From: Berkiella_A sp964633725
GTDB taxonomy: Bacteria > Pseudomonadota > Gammaproteobacteria > Berkiellales > Berkiellaceae
NCBI GenBank assembly: GCA_964633725.1
Contig: CAZWHY010000003.1
Coordinates: 1-64,000, forward strand
DNA length: 64,000 nucleotides
Reading direction: 5' to 3'
Shown here: piece by piece, positions 52,067 through 59,121 of the stretch
Layout of the letters: each line of letters opens with the position of its first letter
Numbering within the stretch: the stretch's first letter is position 1
The notes under the pieces: model-generated
What the model saw: only the letters and a program-made list of their open reading frames with translations
Databases searched by the model: none
What the model was told of the DNA's origin: nothing
Translations under genes and position numbers: made by a program

Positions 52067-52576
52067 ATGAGTAATGGAAAATTAGTAAAAGCCGCGGTTG
52101 TCGCTTTAGGTTGTACTTTCGGTTTGGTTGGCTGTGGTACTTATAACTACAGTTTGCAACATCAAGCTAAATCATCTGTAGAGCAAAACCAACAAATTGC
52201 CGCACAAGAACAAGAAATTGTAAAACAATTAGTATCTAGCACTTACAATTTCAAATTTGATAATTCAGCTTTGACTGAAGATGCAAAATCGGAATTAAGC
52301 CAATTTGCAGAATATCTTGCTCAAAATTCTGAATCAAAAGTACACGTCGAAGGTTATGCTGATGCTCGTGGTAAATCTGAGTACAACATAGGTCTTGGTA
52401 TGCGTCGCGCTGAATCTGTTGCAACATATTTGAAAGATAATGGTGTACAAGATAGCCAAATCGAAGTGAGAAGCTTTGGTTCTGAAAGATTAGCGGATAT
52501 GAGTGATTCTGCTGAAGCGAATGCTGCCAACCGTCGTGCAGTTGTATATTTTGAAGTTGAAAGCGAAATCGCTTAA
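52067..52576 (+). CDS. OmpA/Pal-type peptidoglycan-associated lipoprotein
   Basis: The 169-residue protein has a lipoprotein signal (VVALGCTFGLVGC, lipid on the final Cys). After a Gln-rich linker comes an OmpA domain: STYNFKFDNSALTEDAKSEL, HVEGYADARGKSEYNIGLGM and NAANRRAVVYFEVE. The peptidoglycan-binding Asp and Arg (YADARG, NRR) are present. It is anchored in the outer membrane and binds the cell wall. It is not in a tol cluster, so it need not be Pal itself. I use the ATG at 52067 with AGGAAT upstream; the longer frame has no signal at its start. Confidence 0.9.
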   Translation: MSNGKLVKAAVVALGCTFGLVGCGTYNYSLQHQAKSSVEQNQQIAAQEQEIVKQLVSSTYNFKFDNSALTEDAKSELSQFAEYLAQNSESKVHVEGYADARGKSEYNIGLGMRRAESVATYLKDNGVQDSQIEVRSFGSERLADMSDSAEANAANRRAVVYFEVESEIA

Positions 52577-52618
52577 TAAAATTTAGACAAATAACATTTG
52601 TTTATTTTTATTTAAGAA

Positions 52619-52651
52619 AGGCATCTAATTAGATAATTAGGTGCCTTTTTT
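52619..52651 (+). terminator. Rho-independent terminator of the OmpA lipoprotein gene
   Basis: A 12-bp stem aggcatctaatt (52619-52630)/aattaggtgcct (52635-52646, one G-U pair) with a 4-base loop is followed by ttttta. Confidence 0.92.
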
Positions 52652-52681
52652 ATGTGCAGATTTAGGTTTGAGTTTCTCAAT

Positions 52682-52752
52682 AATTGATCCCGATCGGGAT
52701 CAATTTTAGAATAATTGTAAATATTTAAGTCATATGTTACCGATCGGGATCA
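52682..52752. repeat. Perfect 24-bp palindrome plus a half copy beside proS
   Basis: Bases 52682-52705 form a perfect 24-bp palindrome with the core gatcccgatcgggatc. A further copy of ccgatcgggatca lies at 52740-52752, ending two bases short of the proS stop codon. This may form the proS transcript end, a protein-binding site or a small repetitive element; it has a GC-rich core in an AT-rich gap. Confidence 0.7.
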
Positions 52753-52754
52753 TT

Positions 52755-54470
52755 TTAGTCTGCCTTAAGTTTTCCTTGTAAAAAATCTAATACATTGTCT
52801 AATTTGATTTTTTCAATATCAGAACTACGGCGAGCTTTGTATTCTACAATGCCATCGTCCAGTCCTCGTTCGCCTATAACGATTCGGTGAGGAAAGCCAA
52901 TTAAATCTGCTTCAGCAAACATGCGACCTGGTCTCTCGCTTCTGTCGTCTAAAAGTACTTCGATATTATTATTTTTGAGCGCATCATATATTTTCATCGC
53001 AGCTTCTCGGACTCTATGCGATTTATTATATTTTAAAGGGACTAATATCACAGAGAAGGGTGCCATTGCATCTGGCCATATGATGCCATTCTCGTCATGA
53101 TTTTGTTCTATTGCCGCTGCGACAATGCGCGATACACCTATCCCATAGCATCCCATTTCAGGGGCAACGGCTTGGCCTTTGTCGTTTAAAACAGTCGCCT
53201 GCATAGATTTTGAATATTTATTGCCCAGCTGAAATATGTGTCCCACTTCAATACCCCGACAAATCGACAAGCTGCCTTTACCGTCAGGACTGGTATCGCC
53301 TGCTTTGACGGTGCGTAAATCGGCTTGCTCACTAGGTACTGGCAAATCGCGTTCCCAGTTTACGCCTATGTAGTGTTTGTCATTTGTATTAGCACCACAT
53401 GAAAAATCTGACATATTAAGTACTGTGTAATCAGCAACAATGGGAATGTTAAGATCCATTGGCCCTACAAATCCAGGTTGGCAGCCGCTAATATCTGTAA
53501 CCGCTTGTTCATCAATTAAAGTAAGAGGGCTATGAACGAGTTCATGTTTTTCAGCTTTTAGGGTGTTTAACACATCATCTCCTCGCAGTAACAGAGCCAC
53601 GGCGTTAGTATTGATACCTTTGACTAACAATGTTTTTACAATCTGCTGAGTTTCTAGTCCCATAAATTTTGCTTGTTCTTTTACCGAACGAATATTAGGG
53701 GTGTCGCAAAGACGCATGTCTTGTGTGGCAGGGGCGGGCTGTTCTTCTGATCTTTGTGTGGTAGCGGCTTCGACATTGGCGGCATAATCTGAGTTGTCAC
53801 AATAGGCTATTGCGTCTTCTCCTGAGTCGGCTAGCACGTGAAACTCGTGTGATAAGCTTCCACCTATTGCTCCCGTATCGGCTAATACAGAACGATAGGT
53901 TAAGCCTAATCGGTCAAAAATTTTGCTATAAGCTTGATACATCGCATCGTATGTTTCTTGCAGAGAGGCTTGATCTATATGAAAAGAGTAAGCATCTTTC
54001 ATTAAAAATTCTCGTGCGCGCATCACACCGAAGCGAGGTCTAATTTCATCACGGAATTTGGTTTGGATTTGGTAAAAACAACAGGGCAGTTCTTTGTAGC
54101 TTTGCAGTTCATTGCGTACTAAATCCGTAATCACTTCTTCGTGGGTGGGGCCAAAACAAAAAGAACGATCGTGTCTGTCTTTTATTTTTAACAGCTGTGG
54201 ACCAAACTGTTCCCAGCGATCTGTTTCTTCCCACAATTCAGCGGGCTGTACTACGGGCATTAAAAGCTCTTGGGCATGGATGGCATTCATCTCTTCACGA
54301 ACGACTTGTTCTACTTTGCGTAAAACACGCAATCCCAACGGCAACCAAGTATATAGTCCCGATGCAAGTTTTCGAATCAGCCCTGCCCTTAACATAAGCT
54401 GGTGGCTGATTAATTCAGCATCTTGTGGGGATTCTTTTAATGTAGCAAGTAATAACTGACTAGTACGCAT
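52755..54470 (-). CDS. proS: Prolyl-tRNA synthetase
   Basis: The 571-residue class II enzyme charges tRNA-Pro. The N-terminal LASGLYTWLPLGLRVLRKVE, motif 2 RPRFGVMRAREFLMKDAYSF, the bacterial editing insertion (about 225-400, with KTLLVKGINTNAVALLLRGD) and motif 3 GIGVSRIVAAAIEQNHDE are in order. The C-terminal anticodon domain follows with ILVPLKYNKS and DDRSERPGRMFAEADLIGFP. Length matches E. coli ProS (572). It lies 31 bp downstream of bamD on the same strand. Confidence 0.97.
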   Translation of the reverse strand: MRTSQLLLATLKESPQDAELISHQLMLRAGLIRKLASGLYTWLPLGLRVLRKVEQVVREEMNAIHAQELLMPVVQPAELWEETDRWEQFGPQLLKIKDRHDRSFCFGPTHEEVITDLVRNELQSYKELPCCFYQIQTKFRDEIRPRFGVMRAREFLMKDAYSFHIDQASLQETYDAMYQAYSKIFDRLGLTYRSVLADTGAIGGSLSHEFHVLADSGEDAIAYCDNSDYAANVEAATTQRSEEQPAPATQDMRLCDTPNIRSVKEQAKFMGLETQQIVKTLLVKGINTNAVALLLRGDDVLNTLKAEKHELVHSPLTLIDEQAVTDISGCQPGFVGPMDLNIPIVADYTVLNMSDFSCGANTNDKHYIGVNWERDLPVPSEQADLRTVKAGDTSPDGKGSLSICRGIEVGHIFQLGNKYSKSMQATVLNDKGQAVAPEMGCYGIGVSRIVAAAIEQNHDENGIIWPDAMAPFSVILVPLKYNKSHRVREAAMKIYDALKNNNIEVLLDDRSERPGRMFAEADLIGFPHRIVIGERGLDDGIVEYKARRSSDIEKIKLDNVLDFLQGKLKAD

Positions 54471-54501
54471 ATTTACTTTTATTATCCTATCATATTTTTA
54501 T

Positions 54502-55269
54502 TTAAGCTAATTTAGTTACAAAATCAGATTGTGGGAAGTTATGGCGCAGTACAAAAAATGCGTCATTAGCCAAATCCTGTAATTCTAATGCTCTGTAAGC
54601 CTGAACCATTATACCTAGAGCTTCCTCTGTTTGGGGGGCTCGATCAAAGTGTACTAATAGATAATTACATCGAGTCGCAGCAGCCAGATAAGCGCCTTTT
54701 TTCAGATAAAAGCGAGCCACATATAATTCATTTTCAGCTACCAGGTTGCGTAAATAAATCATGCGCTGTTTTGCATTTTCGACGTAAGGACTATCGGGGT
54801 AATGAGACACTAAGTGCTCAAAAGAGGCTAAAGCTTTTTTACCGGGATTCGGGTCGCGTTCAGCTCTTTCCATCGGGAAATATTTACTAAAAAAACCAAC
54901 GGCTTCGGAAAAGTGTATTAGTCCTTTCATATAATAAGCATAATCTACATGCGCGTGGCGAGGGTACATGCGTAAAAACCTATCTGTTGCCGGTAAGGCT
55001 TGTGAAAAGTCTTCCCCAAGATAAAGTGCATAGATAGCCCCCAATTGTGCTTTATCTGCATAATCACCAAAGGGATAGCGGGCTTCTAATGCTTCAAAAT
55101 CTTCCACCGCATTACTGTAGCGACTTTTGCGAGTATGTTTGACGCCTTCCTGATATATCTCATTAGCGGCCATGGCATTATACTTTTCATCTTTTAGGTT
55201 GGAGCTACAGCCTACCAAGAATGAGCTAGTTAGCAAAATTGCCACCAGCTTTGTTTTTATTTTTTTCAT
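54502..55269 (-). CDS. bamD: Outer-membrane assembly lipoprotein BamD
   Basis: The 255-residue lipoprotein has signal VAILLTSSFLVGC, lipidated at the Cys, then TPR-type helices: YQEGVKHTRKSRYSNAVEDF, EARYPFGDYADKAQLGAIYA, RFLRMYPRHAHVDYAYYMKG and SHYPDSPYVENAKQRMIYLR. It is the essential partner of BamA in inserting beta-barrel proteins. Length matches E. coli BamD (245). It is usually divergent from rluD; here two unknown genes lie between them. Confidence 0.96.
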   Translation of the reverse strand: MKKIKTKLVAILLTSSFLVGCSSNLKDEKYNAMAANEIYQEGVKHTRKSRYSNAVEDFEALEARYPFGDYADKAQLGAIYALYLGEDFSQALPATDRFLRMYPRHAHVDYAYYMKGLIHFSEAVGFFSKYFPMERAERDPNPGKKALASFEHLVSHYPDSPYVENAKQRMIYLRNLVAENELYVARFYLKKGAYLAAATRCNYLLVHFDRAPQTEEALGIMVQAYRALELQDLANDAFFVLRHNFPQSDFVTKLA

Positions 55270-55382
55270 GTTTATTCCGTATATATATCTTGCTTGCAGC
55301 CCAGAAGATTAAACTAAAAAAGGTCAACAATCCAACTTGAGAAATTCTTGAGAAATAAAAAAATTAAGTTGTTCAAATTAAC

Positions 55383-56999
55383 GTGGCTGTCCTGTTAATA
55401 GGGAATATATATTTGACAGGCAACTTACAGCTAGCTAGAATCTTGACTATCTTATCTATAGCTATCGCATTAATAAGGTTAACAACAGTCATGGCAGTAC
55501 CGGCTTTCTATTCATATCTATCTTCTCCTTTTAAACGTAATTTTTGGCATTCTATTTGGGATAGCTTTAAATATTTTGTTATCCAACCAACTGGTATGTG
55601 GGATACTATTGGTTTTAAACCAACGATTTTAACAGGCCCCCGTAATTTTATATTTGGCTTATTGCCAACGTTATCAACAATATTGGTTTTGTTAGTGACT
55701 GCAGCTGCTTTAGCGGCTTTTCCATGGGCTATTGCTGCAAGCTGGGGTGCTGTTTCTACAGCCATGAGCAGCTCTAGTATTTATTGTCTTAGCTTCGCAA
55801 GCGTTTTATTTTATGCTGCCATTGGTTATTATTTTGAAGGCCCTGCAACTAGGAAGGACTATAAAGCAACACCTGTTTTTCCAGGGACATTATATGGTCA
55901 TGAGCAGCCTGTAGAGTTACATAAGTTAGTACGGCATGCACATCACTTGGTTTTAGCTGGTGAATACTTTCAGGCTAAGCCGATAGAGGAAAAAAAAGCT
56001 TTGTTAAAAAGGAAGGCTGCCTACATTGTAGACAATAAAAATTTGCCTGAATATTATCCGTTTTCGTTGAATGTGACTAAGGGGCAAATGGCTAAGCATG
56101 TTATTCGTGGCTTAGGTCGAAGCGAAATGTGTGGGCATATAAATTTCTCATCTGGTTGTTTTTCACTTGAATTGAAGCTTACTCCCGCAGAGCGTGCAGC
56201 TTTGGTGATGATGGAAGTTATAAATATTAGACAGCGGAATACATTAAGAAACACATTTTATGGTATGACACAGCAGATTCTAAAAATTATTGATAGTTTT
56301 AACGAGACATTTAAGATTTTCTTTTTTATTACAAACTTTATAAGATTATTGGGTAAGGCATCAGAAAGAGCAGCTTACCGAGAAACACTGATTGAGATTA
56401 CAAGAGCTGGGATGGGGAAGCCACTAAAATCTGGATTAAAAAAAGTAGCTTGCCCCTCTTTGGCAGGGCGTGTTCCAGCAACCAGAGACTATAGAAAAAA
56501 TTTTGTTGGTGGGCATTGGTATGATTTTATAGAAAAGCCATTGTATAATTATGTCAGAAATAATGAAGGCGATGAATATAAGCAGCATTGGTTTTTGTCT
56601 TTGATTGATCTTCTTTTTATGAATGTAGGTTATTTTTTCAGTAGACTCGAAGCAAATGAACTCAACTCAGAAGAAATTGGCAAGATTATATCTGAAACAA
56701 TTGAAAATGAGGCATTAGAAAATTTTCGATTTTCTTTAACTGGCAGAGTAGAGAAAAAATCTGAAATGGGAGGTGTTGATTATTGTGATGTTGCTTATTC
56801 CGAGGTTCAGACTTCTATTGAAACCTCATTTACTGTAGGAAGGCCAGATAATGCTACTGTAAGCAATTCTGTTCAAGCAGCGCCCACTCTAATTTTTAAT
56901 GCAAATAGTGTGGAGATTGGACAAGAAGAAGGAAATAGTGCGGTTAATGCCCCTGTTGCTTCACGAACCCGCTCCCATACTCATGGTAATAGAGCTTAA
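55383..56999 (+). CDS. Unknown multi-pass membrane protein
   Basis: The 538-residue protein has hydrophobic segments near residues 1-45, 97-125 (ILVLLVTAAALAAFPWAIA), 140-162 (CLSFASVLFYAAIGYYF) and 312-327, and a long polar region between 165 and 300. The last 80 residues are Ser/Thr/Asn-rich and end SRTRSHTHGNRA. I do not recognise any family. The GTG start at 55383 has no obvious ribosome site; an ATG at 55491 is the alternative and would shorten the first hydrophobic region. It lies in the normally short bamD-rluD interval and is closed by a strong hairpin at 57019-57066. Confidence 0.65.
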   Translation: MAVLLIGNIYLTGNLQLARILTILSIAIALIRLTTVMAVPAFYSYLSSPFKRNFWHSIWDSFKYFVIQPTGMWDTIGFKPTILTGPRNFIFGLLPTLSTILVLLVTAAALAAFPWAIAASWGAVSTAMSSSSIYCLSFASVLFYAAIGYYFEGPATRKDYKATPVFPGTLYGHEQPVELHKLVRHAHHLVLAGEYFQAKPIEEKKALLKRKAAYIVDNKNLPEYYPFSLNVTKGQMAKHVIRGLGRSEMCGHINFSSGCFSLELKLTPAERAALVMMEVINIRQRNTLRNTFYGMTQQILKIIDSFNETFKIFFFITNFIRLLGKASERAAYRETLIEITRAGMGKPLKSGLKKVACPSLAGRVPATRDYRKNFVGGHWYDFIEKPLYNYVRNNEGDEYKQHWFLSLIDLLFMNVGYFFSRLEANELNSEEIGKIISETIENEALENFRFSLTGRVEKKSEMGGVDYCDVAYSEVQTSIETSFTVGRPDNATVSNSVQAAPTLIFNANSVEIGQEEGNSAVNAPVASRTRSHTHGNRA

Positions 57000-57018
57000 A
57001 ATTAATTTAGTTAATTTA

Positions 57019-57066
57019 ACTAGCGTAGCGTCCAGTATTCAACAACCTACTGGATACTACGCTAGT
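57019..57066. terminator. Long imperfect hairpin after the membrane protein gene
   Basis: Two 19-bp arms, actagcgtagcgtccagta (57019-57037) and its near complement (57048-57066), pair except at two central bases, with a 10-base loop. No T tract follows. It lies 19 bp past the stop codon and could be a terminator or the footprint of a mobile element end. Confidence 0.6.
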
Positions 57067-57170
57067 CCAAATGACTGACATGTAATTCAGCTTTTTAGAA
57101 CTCGTTTTTAATTCTCTTCGCATGCTACAGTTTTCTTAGAACATATTAAGCCTAGCCAAATGGAGCTATT

Positions 57171-57779
57171 ATGTCTCAGAAAAATAAAATCTTCCCTTTC
57201 TCCGATAGTGCAGAAGGCATTGAAGTCAGCACTAGAGACTTTCTGTCTCAGTTTATGTTGTCTCAGTTTGTTCAGGCAGAGCAACGCCAATATCAAAAAA
57301 ATGTTCAATCGCACAATGATGAATTATTGACGTATATTGATTCTTTAGTTGATAAAAGAAAAGCGCGATATTTGACTGCAAAAATGAAAGAAGGTGAGTT
57401 CGGATATATTCTAGCTTATGATAAAAATACTGACCAATATTTCAAACTATATGCATCTCGGGATCACAAAACGCAAATTTTATTTTTAAATCACTTAAAA
57501 TTGGCACTAGAAATACTACAGACTAGTTATACTCAGAGAATTGATGCTAAGAAAGTAGATACGATTATGAAAGTGCATCTATCACGAGGTTATGACAGCA
57601 AAGAGTTTAAAAATATTAGGAAAAAAGTTGCGAAACTGGACAAGGCATTTATCAAAAATCAAAAACAAAAGAAGATTAAGACGCCATATATTGTAAAAGA
57701 GCCTGAAGATAAAGCGCCGGCACTTACGTCTACTACGTCTAAAGGGGTAAAAAAGCGGGCTTTTCGGCAAACCAGATAA
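57171..57779 (+). CDS. Unknown 202-residue basic protein
   Basis: I do not recognise this protein. It is helical, with KVAKLDKAFIKNQKQKKIKT and a C-terminus rich in Lys and Arg (KGVKKRAFRQTR), so nucleic-acid binding is possible. No signal peptide or membrane segment. GGAG lies 7 bp before the ATG. It shares the bamD-rluD insert with the 538-residue membrane protein, 171 bp downstream of it. Confidence 0.7.
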   Translation: MSQKNKIFPFSDSAEGIEVSTRDFLSQFMLSQFVQAEQRQYQKNVQSHNDELLTYIDSLVDKRKARYLTAKMKEGEFGYILAYDKNTDQYFKLYASRDHKTQILFLNHLKLALEILQTSYTQRIDAKKVDTIMKVHLSRGYDSKEFKNIRKKVAKLDKAFIKNQKQKKIKTPYIVKEPEDKAPALTSTTSKGVKKRAFRQTR

Positions 57780-57920
57780 GTTAACCATCTAAGTTTGTTA
57801 AGCTTACTGTTTCTTCGGTATTTATGAGTTATTTTTGATAAGCTGCCGATTTTATTTTGAATCTGATCAAATCTGATTTAAAATGTACCAAATAACTTAC
57901 TTAATTAGTTTTTCAACTAA

Positions 57921-58943
57921 ATGGCTGGCATGAAAGAACAAATTTCCCTTAATACAATTATTCCTGAGTCTTTATCTGGTTTGCGGGTCGACCAGGCTTT
58001 GGTCAAATGTTTCCCTGATTATTCTAGAGCACAGCTGACGGAATGGGTGAAAAATGGCTCTGTGCTAGTCAACACGAAAAAATGGCGCCCTAAAAATAAA
58101 GTTTTGGGTGGGGAAAATGTTGTGATTCAGGCAGAGCAATCGGTTCTCGTTCATGAGCCAGAAGATATTCCGCTGGATATTATTTATGAAGACGAGCATA
58201 TACTCGTGATTAATAAATCGGCTGATTGTGTGGTGCATCCCGGAGCTGGCAATTGGGATGGGACATTACTGAATGCACTGTTGTATCATTGCGAAGATCA
58301 AAAGCATTTACCACGAGCCGGTATTATTCATCGTTTGGATAAAGATACAACGGGCTTGATGGTTGTGACCAAAAGCCAGCTTGCCTATACAAAGCTGGTT
58401 GCTGATTTGAGTGAAAGAAAAATTGGGCGATACTATTATGCTGTGGCCAGAGGTCGGATTTTAAGTGGCGGGACAATTGATTTGCCCATCGGGCGTCATA
58501 GTCACAACCGTTTGAAAATGGCTGTTGTTAAAAATGGTAAGCATGCAAGAACCCACTATAGAGTGGCTCAACGCTTTAGCGGCTACACCCTATTAGATAT
58601 AAAACTAGAAACGGGCAGAACGCATCAAATCCGTGTGCACTTATCCCATGAAAAGCATGCCTTAATTGGAGACACGCGATATGCAGGGCGCGCTCAATTG
58701 ATGGCAAATCTCAATCCTAGCTTGCGTGAGTGCATTCAAAAATTCACTAGACCTGCTTTGCATGCTTATCATTTGCGCTTAGAACATCCCTTTACGTATC
58801 AGCCTATGGAGTGGAGCTTGCCTATACCAGATGACATGCAAGCGCTACTAAAGGAATTAGAGAAAAATGAAAGTGATAAAACCGGAAGAGCCAGCCCCTT
58901 CCTGGGTGCAGGCCTTCACGACCACTCTGGAGCAGCGCGCTAA
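57921..58943 (+). CDS. rluD: 23S rRNA pseudouridine synthase RluD
   Basis: The 340-residue enzyme makes pseudouridines in helix 69 of 23S rRNA. The N-terminal S4 domain is GLRVDQALVKCFPDYSRAQL onwards; the catalytic Asp is in GIIHRLDKDTTGLMVVTKS. YYYAVARGRI and LETGRTHQIRVHLSHEKHAL follow. The last about 24 residues (NESDKTGRASPFLGAGLHDH and on) have no counterpart in E. coli RluD (326) and are read over the start of the pgeF remnant, so the original stop was probably lost. An ATG three codons downstream is an alternative start. Confidence 0.93.
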   Translation: MAGMKEQISLNTIIPESLSGLRVDQALVKCFPDYSRAQLTEWVKNGSVLVNTKKWRPKNKVLGGENVVIQAEQSVLVHEPEDIPLDIIYEDEHILVINKSADCVVHPGAGNWDGTLLNALLYHCEDQKHLPRAGIIHRLDKDTTGLMVVTKSQLAYTKLVADLSERKIGRYYYAVARGRILSGGTIDLPIGRHSHNRLKMAVVKNGKHARTHYRVAQRFSGYTLLDIKLETGRTHQIRVHLSHEKHALIGDTRYAGRAQLMANLNPSLRECIQKFTRPALHAYHLRLEHPFTYQPMEWSLPIPDDMQALLKELEKNESDKTGRASPFLGAGLHDHSGAAR

Positions 58944-58974
58944 TATAGCGCTGTTAGAGCGAGCCAACTTATAG
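58867..58974 (+). pseudogene. pgeF: N-terminal remnant of pgeF (yfiH, polyphenol-oxidase family)
   Basis: An ATG at 58867 inside the end of rluD opens 35 codons, including IKPEEPAPSWVQAFTTT, then a TAG at 58972. This resembles the start of PgeF/YfiH proteins, I-P-x-W-P-A-P-x-V-x-A-x-T-T-R. In E. coli and relatives pgeF lies exactly here, between rluD and clpB, overlapping the end of rluD. The next 150 bp have no continuation of the family, so all but about 20 codons are gone. Homology is short and judged by eye; the synteny is the stronger argument. PgeF corrects misincorporated residues in cell-wall precursors. Confidence 0.5.
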
Positions 58975-59017
58975 CCCACCATGTAGGCGATAATATTAAT
59001 ACTGTGCGGTATAGCCG

Positions 59018-59042
59018 TAAGTTATTACATGCCCATTCCTAA
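59018..59042. repeat. Copy 2 of the exact 25-bp dispersed repeat
   Basis: Identical to 43332-43356 at the end of hda. Here it lies between the pgeF remnant and the clpB heat-shock promoter, which starts 8 bp later. Confidence 0.85.
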
Positions 59043-59049
59043 TAGGTCA

Positions 59050-59077
59050 CTTTAAAAATAATAACCTGTCCCCATGT
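59050..59077 (+). promoter_or_regulatory. Sigma-32 heat-shock promoter of clpB
   Basis: CTTTAAA (59050-59056) matches the -35 consensus CTTGAAA at six of seven bases. CCCCATGT (59070-59077) matches the -10 consensus CCCCATnT at every position. The 13-bp spacer is typical. It lies 45 bp upstream of the clpB ATG, and clpB is a classical sigma-32 gene. Confidence 0.85.
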
Positions 59078-59121
59078 TAGTATTATGTTCAGACATCATT
59101 GATACTTATTTAAGGGAAAAC

